Source: Glossina fuscipes
Taxonomy: Eukaryota; Arthropoda; Insecta; Diptera; Glossinidae
Length of the DNA stretch: 64,000 nt
Reading direction: 5' to 3'
Assembly: GCF_014805625.2 (NCBI RefSeq)
Contig: NW_023998567.1
Span: 1,491,934 to 1,555,933, forward strand
Shown here: in pieces, positions 1-10,733 of the stretch
How positions within the stretch are numbered: the first letter of the stretch is position 1
Layout of the letters: each line of letters begins with the position of its first letter
Notes under the pieces: model-generated
Told to the model about the DNA's origin: nothing
What the model saw: the letters and a program-made list of their open reading frames with translations, nothing else
Databases searched by the model: none
Position numbers and translations under genes: made by a program

Positions 1-3
1 GAA

Positions 4-860
4 TTGTTTGATCATAATTTGGATCAATATAATCATACCCCTAATTGTAATGGTAGACTGCTTGATCTCTGCTTTGCCAATTTTCCCGAGATTAACGTAA
101 ATCCTTGCCAACCTTTTAGTTTACCTGGGCACCCTTATCATCCATCAATGTGCATTTCCTTTCATCATAACTATGATGATTCGTTGAAATGCCTTAATGT
201 GCCAAATCAAACTTTTTTAAATAAATGTTATGATTTTCACAAAATCAATAGTATATTGCTAAAACATCGTCTTTCACATATGAGGCTTGATTTCTCAACC
301 GGAAGTATTGAAAGCTTATTGTCATCCTTCTACAATACATTAAATCTAGCTATTGCTGCATTTGCTCCGATCAAGCAGTGCCGACCTCGAAGCAGTTGTC
401 CCCCTGGTTTAATAAGACAATTAAATATTACAAAAATAGAAAAAAACTCGCTATTCAAAAAATACTCGAAAAGTGGCTCTGCGCTCGACTATTTCGCTTA
501 TTCGATGGCGAGGCATCTATTTAAACCTCAACCCCCTCAGCCACGATTATTACTGCAGATACCATCAGGTCATTATAACCTCTCTGTTTACTAATCCTAA
601 ATATTTTTTAAATTTGTTAACGCTAAAGGAAAAATTTCCACATATCCCTCTGATGTTTCTTTTAATGGCTCTGATTCCTCGAATGATTTTGAAATCTCAA
701 ATCTATTCAATTGCTAATTTCGATATATCAGCAAACTATCAATATCCTATGACTAACTCGGGATCAATTTCTAACCGCAAGATGTGGTTTTTAAAGGGTT
801 AAGTTCTCTAAAATCCAGTTGTGCGCCTGGACCTGATGGATTTCCATCATGTGTACTTAA
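4..860 (+). pseudogene. LINE alpha ORF2, endonuclease half (broken)
   Basis: Two overlapping frames (4-594 and 473-802) match, frame by frame, the endonuclease-to-RT linker seen in the minus-strand copy at 34,904-35,863. Both copies share, for example, the LDLCFANFPEIN and STGSIESLLSSFYNTLNL stretches. The N-terminal catalytic part, with GDFNLP in the other copy, lies outside the window. At least two frameshifts separate this part from the RT frame that follows. It is the central part of an APE-type endonuclease/RT polyprotein that would nick target DNA for target-primed reverse transcription. Confidence 0.7.
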
Positions 861-885
861 ATCTTGCGCTGTCGAGTGATGCGGT

Positions 886-2196
886 GTGATCTCAAAGATT
901 TTTAACCTGTCCTTGTATTTACGTGTTTTCCCTTCATGTTGGAAGAGTACTTTCCTTATTCCTATCCACAAAAGTGGAAGTAGACGATTTGTTGAGAACT
1001 ACAGAGGCATAGCCAAGTTGAGTCTTGAGCGTATTGTGACTCAGCATTTCGCGTTTGCCATTAATTCGTATATTTCTCCGCACCAGCATGGCTTTCGGAA
1101 AGGGCGATCTACAGTCACCAACTTGTTACAGTTTACTTGTCATGTTTTCAAGGCTTTTTCTAGTCGCTCTCGCACAGATGTTATATACACTGATTTAAGC
1201 AAAGCGCTTGATATGGTTAACCATAGACTACTTATCTTTAAACTCCAAGCCTCTGGCTTCCCTTTCTATTTACTGAAATGGATAAGCTCTTATGTGCACA
1301 ATAGATCCTTCAGAGTTTTGTTTAAGTTCATCACCTCGGATGAATTCCCCGTTACGTCTGGCGTACCTCAAGGAAGTCACTTAGGTCGCATTTTATTTAA
1401 TTTATTCGTTAACGATCTTCCATCGGTGGTTAATTCCAGACAGATGTTCATGTATGCGGATGATGTGAAACTGTTTTCCTCCTTCTCTGTTGAATCGCAA
1501 TCACATCAGCTTCAAGGTGACTTGGATAATTTTGTTGCATGGTGCTCTGTGAATCTTCTGAAACTAAATCTTAGTAAATGTAAGAAGCTTTCTTTCTCAA
1601 GAAGAAAGTCATTCATTACTCAGTATTTCATAGATTCGCATAAGTTGGAGGACGTCGATTCGATCACAGATTTAGGCGTTCTATTTGACCATAGGTTACG
1701 TTTCAACTTGCATATTGAGCTCTCGAAGAGCAAACATAGGTCCGCGCTTGGTTTTATAAAAAGCTGGTCCAAAGAGCTTGATGATCCCTACATTACGAAA
1801 AGGCTGTACATGTGTTTGGTTAGACCTATACTTGAGTATGCCTCTGTTGTGTGGTCTCCTTCATATAGGTGCTACGTAGGTTCAATTGAATCTGCTCAAA
1901 AGCAATTCTTGCGGTTTGCCCTTAGAAATTTGGGTTGGGATCCGGTTGACTCTCTTCCCCCCTATGAAAATAGGTTGCTTCTGCTGTCCCTACCGTCTCT
2001 TGAGAAACGTAGGTTTGTTCTTGGCGTTTCCTTTGTAATCAAAGTAATAAATGGTGCTATTGACACGTCTTCATTACTTGGTGAAATAAGCTTTAATGTC
2101 CCTAATCGCTTCTCTATTTTTTACTTATTAGGCTTAGTCAATGTAAATTTAATTATGAGCTGTCTAATCCGCTCAGAGTCGCTTGCAAGAACCTAA
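886..2196 (+). pseudogene. LINE alpha ORF2, reverse transcriptase domain (436-codon open frame)
   Basis: This frame is uninterrupted for 436 codons. It shows the fingers/palm motifs in order: a region with GFRKGRSTVTNLL, motif A with the first catalytic aspartate in SKALDMVNH, motif B SGVPQGSHLG, and motif C YADD in MFMYADDVKLF, followed by a thumb/C-terminal region. All three catalytic aspartates are present. No RNase H domain is visible downstream, which fits CR1-type LINEs rather than the I clade. The open frame is only part of the ORF2 product, because the endonuclease half upstream is frameshifted. I therefore treat it as a dead copy with a well-preserved RT core. The ATG at 886 is just the first in frame, not a real start. 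Confidence 0.8.
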
Positions 2197-2610
2197 ATGG
2201 CGTCTACCATTTATTCTCGTTATCGGACTCTTTAAAGTCTATTAAAGCAACAGTGCTTAATACGCGCGATTTACCTATGTCGTACTTAAACTAGCTTTTA
2301 ACCTTAAAAAGTCGTTACGATTCGAAAATGAATTGTTGTTAAGTATTATCGGTTGCCAGGCTTATGCATGTTTGCGATGGCTTAGGGGTTTATTTGCAAT
2401 TTGGTCCTGTACCGGTTGTAAGTGTGGCTCTATGCTGGTTGTGTACATGGTTTTTTGTTTTTTATTCTTTTTTCCTTTTAATTTGTTTTATTGTCCTTAT
2501 ACTAAGTTTTATTATTAATTTAATATAAGTTTTGCTTTAAGTGCCAATTGAACTCGACTGTTATTTGTTTACTTGAGTTTCATGTATAAGTAGAATTAAA
2601 TAAACATATA

Positions 2611-3890
2611 TACAATAGACACAGAAATAATCAAAATTTTACCCGACCAACGACAACACATTTCTCTACGGGTGAAGCTTAAATTTACAAAAGTCAAAAA
2701 AAAAAAAATGGAAAAGGAAACCTAAAAGAAAATCTAACGAGTAATAGCGGAGTACTTTTCTTTCTTTTTTAAAAGGAAATTAAATTATAACCACCCAACA
2801 AATTGGACACTGTCGCGACCCACGCAAAATAATCGCATCACAATAGGAGTAAATACAATGATTAGAGGAAAGCTCGTAGAGTAGGAACGGTCAAGAGTTA
2901 CGCGAAATTACTAACACAACAAAAAAAAAAGAGAAATTATTTTAATTGGAAAATTCGTGAAATAGGAAACAACTAATTATTGCAAAAGTGAAATTCCTTA
3001 TTATGTTGCTATTATTTTCGTACGTTATTTGTAAGAGTGTTCACGGGCACAACAACTAGGATTTTGCCGTCGCAACCAAACTTCCAAACGATCGATTTAG
3101 TTGGAGAAGAGGTGATAGAAAATCTCGACGGAAAAGAATCAAAATTTGCCATGTCTAAGCCCTGCGCAATTTAATAGCTGTTACCAACGCAGCAGCGAAA
3201 CATAATTACGCAATGCACAGCGGAAACCAGCTAAACACGTCGCAATAGTTTTCGTTTCGCAACGCTAATCCTGTGGACAACGACATTGCAATTTGTCAAA
3301 GAAAAACGAGAGCGAAGTTTTCATAATATTTCGTATTGAAATTATTGCATAATTTTCGAAGTACACAGTAGTGTTGCTTGGATTCGTAGACAAGATACCG
3401 ACAAACGTTGAACATTTCGACACCATTTCAAAAAAAAAAAAGCGAGAGAAAGACTTGTGAAATGCATGTGTAAAGTAAATAAGGGAGCAGGAGATCAAGA
3501 TCGAATAACAAAAAAAAAAAAATTCAAATTAACGAAATTAAAAATCTCACAGTTGCATTATACAAGGTCTTATTACACCCTCGTCATTCTTCCATAACGC
3601 GTATCAATATTTTATAATCTCTTCTAATTATCAGATTAACTTTGTCATAACATTTAAACAGAGAAAATATAACTTAAATTCATAAAGTATTGTGTATAAA
3701 GGCTAAACTACTAACTCTTTAGAAATTTGTACAGGCCAAACAATAACACAAAAAACAAATAAACAAAAAAAAAAAACAATAACAAACAAAATACATGAAA
3801 GAAATAAAATAAGTTAAGAGAAAAGATGAAAATCAACATTCAAAAAGAAAAAACGAATCTGAAAGCGCCCAGGGCAGTTCCATTCTTGCT
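2611..3890. other. A-rich spacer, no gene recognised
   Basis: The region has many A8-A11 runs and no frame I can recognise. It lies between the LINE tail and a gypsy-type gag fossil, so it may contain the leader or a decayed LTR of that element. I could not find a matching second LTR. Confidence 0.5.
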
Positions 3891-3929
3891 TAATTATTTG
3901 TGCTACTAATTTTAGTTAAGCTCGCGTAT

Positions 3930-4935
3930 AAATACATTCCATCCACCAGCTGCCCCATCGTCATCATGCCTTCCAGGTTGGCCCAACACTATAATACCAT
4001 TTGGACTATCGCGGTCGCCCTCCTCAACATCTCACCGAATAGCAAAATGATATCTGGATTCTACCCCAATATATTGGCGCCAGCCAACAACAGCTGCGAA
4101 ATCATCCAGCTCGCTGTCTCGATTGGCGGAGCACAACGAGCTTTTCCGAAAGCGGCCGACACGAGACTTCTCATCGAAGTAGTCAGCAGATGGGGGCTCA
4201 ACTTTACCGGCCACAGCGAGCCGCTTGCCTTCATCGAGCGGGTCAAGGAACTTGCAGAAGCATACGGCGTCGACAAAGACCGTTTGCCAGTCACCATGGT
4301 GGTGATGCTACGCGATCGACCCTTGACTTGGTATCGCAACAACAATCAAAATTGGACAGCCTGAGAGAAGTTCAAAGCCGACTTTCTAAAATTCTTCCTG
4401 CCACCGCGATACTTCACCCAAGTTGAAGATGACATTTGCTGGGACACACAACGACGGAAGGCGAGATTCCAAGATTACGTGCTGGCCTTGCAAGACCTGA
4501 TGCGCCATACCACAATGGCGGTGGAGCAACAACTGGAGCGCATTTACAAGGATGCGCACTCCGATTACATGTAGTATATACGGCGCCGAGATTTCATCAA
4601 TGTAGACCTATGCAACTGGGCAGCAATTTTAAGACGATTACAAAGGGCAACATGCCGCGTGAAGCCTCCCGTGAAACACGCCGAGAATATCAGGCAGTCA
4701 CCCGATGGCGCGATCTGCCGAACAAAAGGGCGTGGCTACCGGACTCAATGCCCCAAAAGAATGGAATAGACGCGACCACCGCATGCCGGTGACGTGCCCA
4801 GAGCGAACACCACCAGCTTAATTGCCCGAACCCAAAGGTCTTGCACTGCTGGATTGGCGGCCGACGTACCTGCCTCCCTAAGCTTAACAAATGCACCACA
4901 CCTACAACGTGAAACACCACAAGATAGATCCATAG
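3930..4935 (+). pseudogene. Ty3/gypsy-type Gag fossil (capsid plus degraded zinc knuckles)
   Basis: The readable part begins near 4,185 with [20 protein letters not shown]. It continues through [11 protein letters not shown], hits a TGA where the family has tryptophan (about 4,362), and goes on as EKFKADFLKFFLPPRYFTQ, the hallmark of the Retrotrans_gag capsid fold. A second stop follows RIYKDAHSDYM. Around 4,710-4,860 lie remnants of two CCHC knuckles in broken frames (CRTKGRGYRTQC, then QSEHHQLNCPNPKVLHC). The local GC content is much higher than in the flanks, so the element has a different composition from its neighbours. No reverse transcriptase follows, so the copy is a gag-only relic. 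The match is by motif pattern; the clade is not assigned. Confidence 0.65.
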
Positions 4936-5880
4936 TTAAACCCACGCCAATTAGGATTCAGCCAAGGCAACGACTATATCTTACAACAACCCACGGAAAC
5001 GAGACTCACGATTTACCAACACAGTGCTGTTCTTTTGCGCGGAAAGTTAATAGCGGCAATCCACCTCGCAGCAGGGAAATTTTAAAAACGCCGTCATACG
5101 AAACAAAGTCCTCGAACACATCGTAATCTACCCTTTCCATGCAATGAAGCCCGCAAGGATACAAATGCAGCATCCAGATCTACAAACGATCGTCCTCAGG
5201 AAAGCCGACGGCGCCATGCCTCTTACTACAACCCACGCCTGGTAAAGTCGGGGTCCACAAAGGCCTACGAGACCAACCACTGCGAACAAGTCAACCTGGT
5301 AACGTCGGGAGATCAGTCACGCATGCCCGATTAACAAACAAGTAGATTTCGAAGAGGCAACGCACCTTGCAATGCTGCACTCACTGTCAGGGGCAGATCA
5401 ACACAATGCGAGCCTTATGGTGGTCAATGTTGATCAACGACCCATACCTACTGGCCAACGCTCGCACATTCCGATTTCGAAAAGCCACAGGTACACGGGT
5501 GCTGATACGACTCTCCGTCAACGAAAGGCAAATGCCAGGCCACGGCACCCGTATTGGAACAACAATCAAGTTCGCCTAAACAGCCGGTACAGCTACGTAG
5601 CGCTTTATATTATTTCACGGTTTGCCAAGCATTCGCGGTACAAGGAACCTCCAGGTAAGATCTTGCATTGGAATGCCTCCACCCATGGGAATCCAGGATC
5701 CAGGACATCTGAAGTTTACTGCCATCATTTTTACGTCGCGGACGCATATCTTACGAATAAAATATTTACCTGCGGACTAGCTAGGTCCGCGCTTGATATC
5801 ATAAACAAGTGATCCAAGAGCTGAAGTATTGTTACATTACAAATAAGTAATGCAAGTGCTAACTTAGACCAATACGTAGG
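4936..5880 (+). pseudogene. Continuation of the gag fossil, possibly a protease region; not recognisable
   Basis: GC content and codon texture continue from the upstream gag fossil, and short frames remain open (5,367-5,579 and 5,372-5,812). I see no intact D-S/T-G-A protease motif and no RT motif. It probably represents the gag-pro linker of the same element, cut off where LINE alpha sequence begins near 5,930. Function cannot be assigned. Confidence 0.35.
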
Positions 5881-5929
5881 CGTTATGTAGATTCATTCCG
5901 TCTTAGTTAAGTTAATTAGGCACTGTATG

Positions 5930-6230
5930 TTCATTAAACTGAGTCAATGTAAGTACAGTTATGAGCTGGTTGATTCGCTTAGAGTCGTTTGCAGGAACGA
6001 TGTCTACCACTTAGTCTCAATAACAAGTCTATCAGAACAATTTTGCTTAATACACCCGATGTGCCTACGTATTTAAACTAATTCTTAATCTTAATATCTC
6101 ATTACGATTCGAAAATTAATTGGTGTTGTTTACTGTACCGGTTGCCCAGCTTTTGTATGTTTGCTATTATTTAGAGGCTCACTTGCAGTCTGTGCTGGTT
6201 ATCAGTGTGCCCTTGTCTTCGTTGTGAACA
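5930..6230 (+). mobile_element. LINE alpha copy D, left piece of a split 3' end
   Basis: From about 5,935 (TTAAACTGAGTCAATGTAAG) the sequence aligns with 2,130-2,440 of copy 1: the end of ORF2 (ATGAGCTG...CGCT.AGAGTCG) and the 3' UTR with its CTGTACCGGTTG segment. It stops at GTTGTGAACA. The missing remainder, including the tail, is found at 24,048-24,250, beyond LTR element A. The copy is 5'-truncated, which is usual for LINEs. Confidence 0.85.
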
Positions 6231-6590
6231 AGTTAAGGACCATTCTAATAAAAAGCAGAAACTCACGAATCACCCTTATAAGTACAGTAAACAAACATAA
6301 AGTTTCATAAACAATGAGTGTCATGTGAACTCATTTTAAACATTTCTCATCGATGTCCTATTGCACCCTACTATAAACATAAGCGCTGGCTGTCGATAAT
6401 TGGATAACCCGAGGTTTCCTCTAAAATAGTCTGTTAAGAAAAGTTAGTCTTTTACCAAACATCTGCTGTAACACCAAAGTTCCTAAAAATAAAATTTCTT
6501 ATATAAAATAAAGAAAAAAAAATTACGTTTTAATTAATTAATCAAAAGGAAAAAAAGATAAACCCAAAAAACTTAAAAACTTACTTAACT
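6231..6590 (+). repeat. 5' LTR of element A
   Basis: 360 bp, AGTTAAGGACC to TTACTTAACT. It aligns along its whole length with 23,637-24,043, differing by scattered substitutions and by a 37-bp block present twice only in the 3' copy. It contains an AATAAAA signal (about 6,489) and an ATATAAAATAAAG stretch. The AGT...ACT ends are those of the 17.6/297 group. Confidence 0.9.
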
Positions 6591-6607
6591 GGCGCGCGAG
6601 CACTTTT
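6590..6607 (+). other. Primer-binding site of element A
   Basis: TGGCGCGCGAGCACTTTT directly follows, and overlaps by one T, the end of the 5' LTR, the expected place for pairing with the 3' end of a host tRNA. I have not assigned the tRNA. Confidence 0.6.
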
Positions 6608-7374
6608 CCAGAGAAGGAAGGACTGCGGTGGTATAAAAAGCTTCATTGCCGAAAAAAAGGATATAAAAAAATTTAATTAAAAGATTTCAAACTTAAAGAA
6701 AAATTAAGCGAAAATAAATTCTTTTAAACCTAAACAAAAGAGATAATAAATTTATAACAAATTAAAAAGTTCTAGTAAGTAATAATTTTAAAGAACGGCA
6801 CCAGTCCGAGGAGCAGCCAAACCGAATGAGCAAAGAGTGCAGCAACTGGAAACAAAGGAACAAAAAGCGGATAGATGGTAAAAGACTCGTCAACTATGGT
6901 AAAAACCATAGTATTAATGTGAGTAGGCTTTATATTTTATTACAAAGAACACAATAAAAACATAAAGAATTTTATAAAAGTGTATCAAAAAATTTAAGAG
7001 AAAAGTGAAAATTAAAAATCAAGTTGAAAATAAAAAGGTAAAAAAAGAGGAAAATTTAATAGGGGGGAAAAAAAAATTAGAAAAGAGATACAAATTTAAA
7101 AAAAAAAAGAAAAAACAAAGGAAAAGAAATATGGCAATATTACAAATCATCTGAAACAAAAAAAAATAGGTAATAAATTGCAAGGAATTTGCGAATTTCA
7201 TTAAAATTTAGCAAATAAGACTAAGACAATTAAATTTAAGAAATATTATTTTTTTCTCTTTCTCCTTTCGCATAAGTTATCGGAATACCGAAATCCAAAT
7301 ATTACAATTTTAAAATTAAGAGTTTTTTCGACAAATATCGGAATACCGAAATCTGAAATTTGTTGTTGTTCAAA
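6608..7374 (+). other. Element A leader
   Basis: AT-rich, with no open frame of note. It carries two copies of a CGGAATACCGAAATC motif (around 7,280 and 7,340) shortly before the gag start. Its position fits an untranslated or packaging leader; no function can be shown. Confidence 0.5.
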
Positions 7375-8467
7375 ATGAACATTGAAATTTTAATCAGACC
7401 ATCCATCCTAAGTGCAAGTCAAACTACAGGTACAGGATCGTCCGCTATAAATTTATCCGATTTGCGAGAACAGATAAAAGAATTAGTATAAGAAACGATG
7501 AGGGACGAAGGAAGACGGGTACTTCAGGCAATAATTAATCCAAACTTAGAAGACGACAACGCTGACCAAACAATTGATACCTCAACGGAGTTAACTCAAA
7601 CGAACTTAACTCAATACCAGGCGTAGTCAAACCCGTAAGAGAATTTTCGGGAAAACAAGAGGCATATAGCTCATGGAAAAAAGTACTGACAGGATATTAA
7701 GGATTTATGACCATCTGAAAGGCAGCCCTAAATACCGTGGCATATTGAACGTAGTAAGAAACAAAATAGTAGGTCAAGCGGATATAGACCTTGAATCCTA
7801 CAATATACCGTTAAACTGGAATAAAATATCAAAGTGCCTAACCATGCACTATGCGGACAAGAAGAATCTGGGAACACTTGAGAATCAGATGACAACGCTG
7901 ATCCAAGGGAACAAAAGCGTTCAGGAATTTTATCAAGATGTGTATCAGCACCTTTCCTTAATTCTTAATAAACTCTCTTGTATGAACATTGGTACTGAAT
8001 CATTAAATAACATGACTCAGGCATACCGGCAGAAAGCTCTAGACATATTTATCAGAGCACTTACTGGTGATCTACCTCGCTTACTCAGCATGAGGGAACC
8101 AACAGATTTGCCGCAAGCATTGCTTTTATGCTTAAAGCTTCAGAACGTGAACTACAGGGCACAATACGCCAATACTAGCCAAGCCACAATCCGAAGGAAC
8201 ATAGCTCCATCCTTACCGCAAATAAGGAATTATCAGCCCATTCCAGAAGTCAAGAAACCGTTCTACAATCAGCAGAAACCTCCAATTTTCCAAACACTAT
8301 ATCCGAGACCACCTGCAACATTTGACAGAAAATGTCAACAAGGGATAAATCACCCAAGGACGTACCATCCGACATTCCAAGGAAATCCTCAATACCAACC
8401 AGCAACGCCCCCAAAACCACAACGACGTGATGAACCAATGGATGTAGACAGGAGCATGCTTCGCTAC
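7375..8467 (+). pseudogene. Element A gag, 5' part (broken by stops and by insertion of element B)
   Basis: The ATG at 7,375 opens a frame of gypsy-group Gag type with LSDLREQIKEL. A TAA near 7,488 and a shift near 7,625 interrupt it. From 7,673 a clean 270-codon frame covers the capsid: SPKYRGILNVVRNKIVG, CLTMHYADKKNLGTLENQM, EFYQDVYQHLSLILNKLSC and REPTDLPQALLLCLKLQN, ending in a proline/glutamine-rich tail with EPMDVDRSM. No zinc knuckle is present, as expected for 17.6-like Gags. The frame runs out at about 8,467, where element B begins. The last part of gag is at 20,340-20,542. The protein would form the capsid. Confidence 0.85.
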
Positions 8468-8473
8468 AATATT

Positions 8474-9656
8474 ACGTTATTTTAAATAAAACAAGCTTAC
8501 TAAAAATTTTGAAAACTTTTGACTAATATATATCTATGCCCAAACCATACTACTTTTACCACGCCCCTCCGTCATCCACAGGAAGTCTTACCAGTAACTT
8601 TTAACTTTTAATAATAATAAATTTCTTTTCGTTCCTTTTCAACGAAAGTCTTATAATGATTTAATTCAATATTTCAATTCATTTTCAAAATGAACAATCG
8701 TTATTAATCAATATTATAAAAAAAAACTTACCAAAACTATCAACCACGTCGATGCGCATCGCCGTAGCTAAAAGGTTTGTTAACAAATTATAGGTTTTAA
8801 AATTAAAAAAAAAATTGTTTAATATTAAGGAGATATAACTCAAAAGAAATGTCAATTATTCTTCGACCTCTTAGAGATACCACGCACAAACCGGTGTGAA
8901 GAGGAGTGCTTCTTTAACGTTTTACTGACTCTTTCGTGTTTTACACGCATGTCAATTGGGGGGGGGGGGGGGGGGGGGGGGGTTTAGGCTTTGAGATATT
9001 GTCTCCTTTTTATATGACACAGTTCTTAATAATGTACGAAGAAATTTTTTGTCGCTTTTTTATAAAAAATTAGAAAACTCTTTTATTGCTTCCTTGTTTA
9101 ACATAAATAGCTATTTTTTCTTTAATTTCAATTATTCTCTTTTTATTTAAAGGTCTCTCATACAACATCCGCAGCCGACCAACAATTTAGCTAAATCAAT
9201 TTACACCTTTCTTTTTAAAAGTTTTCTCCTTTTCATTTGCATTAATAAACTACACATTCATCCTCCAATTTTTAATGGCCACAACGTAGCGATCGTTGAT
9301 TCCTGCACTCTGTCGTGAACGTTAGTTCTTCTTGATTTTCGTTTTTTTGCACTTATGTATAACTTCAAAATTCCTTGATATTAGTGAACTTGTGCTATTG
9401 TATGTGAACAATGAATAGCATTCCAATTATTCCTTTTTAATGGAAAATAAATATCGAAATTTGTAACTTGCAAATTTCTTAAAATTACTTGCACAACATT
9501 TTTTTTTTTTTATAACACGATTCAGCGGATATATGGTCGGAAATTTTTTTTTTTTTTCTTTTTTCAAAAAAAAAAAACTAAACCTCCGTCCCAATCGAAA
9601 AACTGTTTTTTTTTTTCTCTTTTCTTTTTTTTTCCTTTTGACAAAAAAAACCTTTT
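8474..9656 (-). other. Element B 3' region, LTR not resolved
   Basis: No gene seen. It contains a pure G23 tract (8,960-8,982) and several T10-T14 tracts near 9,500-9,640. It should hold the 3' UTR, polypurine tract and 3' LTR of B. I could not align it with the 5' end of B at 20,070-20,332. The 3' LTR may be lost, or the assembly may be imperfect here. Confidence 0.4.
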
Positions 9657-10733
9657 TTACTTCTTTTTATATATATCTTTTGCGTGATAAGTCCCACTAT
9701 ATTTACCTCCTAAATTCTCCAGTTCATAGTATGAATTACCTGACTTTTTCTTTATCCCTGCTTTTATAAATAAAGGAGAAAATTTAGAACATTGTCCTTT
9801 TTCAAAATTAGAATGTCTAAAATTCCTTCTGAATACCTCTTGTCCTTCCCTATAAGTTACTACCTTAGATCTCAGATTGTAATTTTTCTCATTTTTCTTA
9901 AACTGCTTTTCGATATGACTACAAGCTTGTTTCTGGATGATATTTAAGGAATCTTCCTTGGAGAAATTTGTCGTCCCGTCTTCCATTAGTTTCGCTTGTT
10001 TAAATAATACATAACTTTTTGCGTTTGTAATCATGTGTTGGCCAAATGTGATATAATAAGGCTCAGTCCCAATCGCAGAGTGAGCGCTTGATCGCAATGC
10101 GCAAGCAACTTGACTAAGCATTTCATCCCAATTTTTTTGATCTACGTTGACATAAGCTCTAATTGCAGCAATAACCGTTCGATTAACACGTTCCGATGCG
10201 TTAGCCTGAGGTGAATGAACAGCTGTAAAAGTGTGAGTAGTATTATATTTATTAATCAATTCTTTAAATTGATTAGACTTAAATTGTACACCGTTATCTG
10301 ATACGATAATTTCGGGTACTCCAAAAACGTGAAAAATTTCTTCTTCTAAAAATTTGCATATTGCATCAGTGGTTAGTTTTTTGACAGCCTTTAGGAAAGG
10401 AAATTTCGATAAGTGGTCTACAACTACAAATATCCCAATATTACCTGCCCTACTACGGGGATAAGGACCTAGAAAATCGGTGTAAAGTTTTTGAAATAGC
10501 CTGTTGGTCATAGTAGTTTTGCGCATGGGTGGTGGTAAAATATAATTAGGGTGTTTTGTCATTTTACAAATATCGCACCCATTTATATGATTTTTTACCT
10601 CAATTACCAAGCTAGGCCAATAGTAAAGTCGACGAATTCGTTCTATCGTTTTGATTATTCCTAAATGTGAAGACAGTCGATCATTGTGTGCCTTGTAAAT
10701 AATCTCGTTAATCATCGTATTTGGAATCCACAA
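9657..10733 (-). CDS. Element B integrase, intact 358-codon frame
   Basis: The frame starts within the polyprotein, so the first codon is not a true start. It opens with the HHCC zinc-binding domain (HNDRLSSH ... CDICKM). The catalytic core follows: first aspartate in YTDFLGPYPRS, second in IIVSDNGVQF, and the glutamate in SPQANASERVNR, giving a complete D,D-35-E type triad. A C-terminal domain rich in basic residues and a short chromatin-binding-like tail end at the stop at 9,657. This is the best-preserved protein frame of B, with no stop or shift. Integrase would join the cDNA to target DNA in the nucleus. The upstream RNase H frame is separated from it by a stop and a frame change, so the whole polyprotein cannot be made. 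Confidence 0.85.
   Translation of the reverse strand: MWIPNTMINEIIYKAHNDRLSSHLGIIKTIERIRRLYYWPSLVIEVKNHINGCDICKMTKHPNYILPPPMRKTTMTNRLFQKLYTDFLGPYPRSRAGNIGIFVVVDHLSKFPFLKAVKKLTTDAICKFLEEEIFHVFGVPEIIVSDNGVQFKSNQFKELINKYNTTHTFTAVHSPQANASERVNRTVIAAIRAYVNVDQKNWDEMLSQVACALRSSAHSAIGTEPYYITFGQHMITNAKSYVLFKQAKLMEDGTTNFSKEDSLNIIQKQACSHIEKQFKKNEKNYNLRSKVVTYREGQEVFRRNFRHSNFEKGQCSKFSPLFIKAGIKKKSGNSYYELENLGGKYSGTYHAKDIYKKK

Larger units (their letters stand above)
1..2610 (+). mobile_element. LINE alpha, copy 1 (CR1/jockey-group non-LTR retrotransposon, 5' end outside window)
   Basis: The element holds endonuclease remnants, a long reverse transcriptase frame and a 3' UTR, ending in an ATAAATA-type tail near 2,594-2,610. 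The same 3' UTR recurs at 5,930-6,230 plus 24,048-24,250, at 33,042-33,560 (minus) and at 62,855-63,420 (minus), so this is a multicopy family. The RT motifs SGVPQGSHLG and MYADDVKLF are of the CR1/jockey superfamily type. The exact clade is my inference and could be CR1, Kiri or Rex1-like. No polyA tail is seen; the tail is a simple AT repeat. Confidence 0.85.

Noticed and set aside
886..2196. Possible active or host-adopted reverse transcriptase gene
   Set aside because: The frame is long and clean, but it aligns with the ORF2 of three other copies and its 5' half is frameshifted, so it is a LINE remnant.
3265..3498. Minus-strand 77-codon frame
   Set aside because: Low-complexity sequence with poly-Phe from an A run, no motif; taken as chance.
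8468..8473. AATATT as proven target duplication of element B
   Set aside because: It matches 20,334-20,339, but six A/T bases can match by chance, and the LTR ends of B do not meet it with TG...CA; kept only as a candidate.
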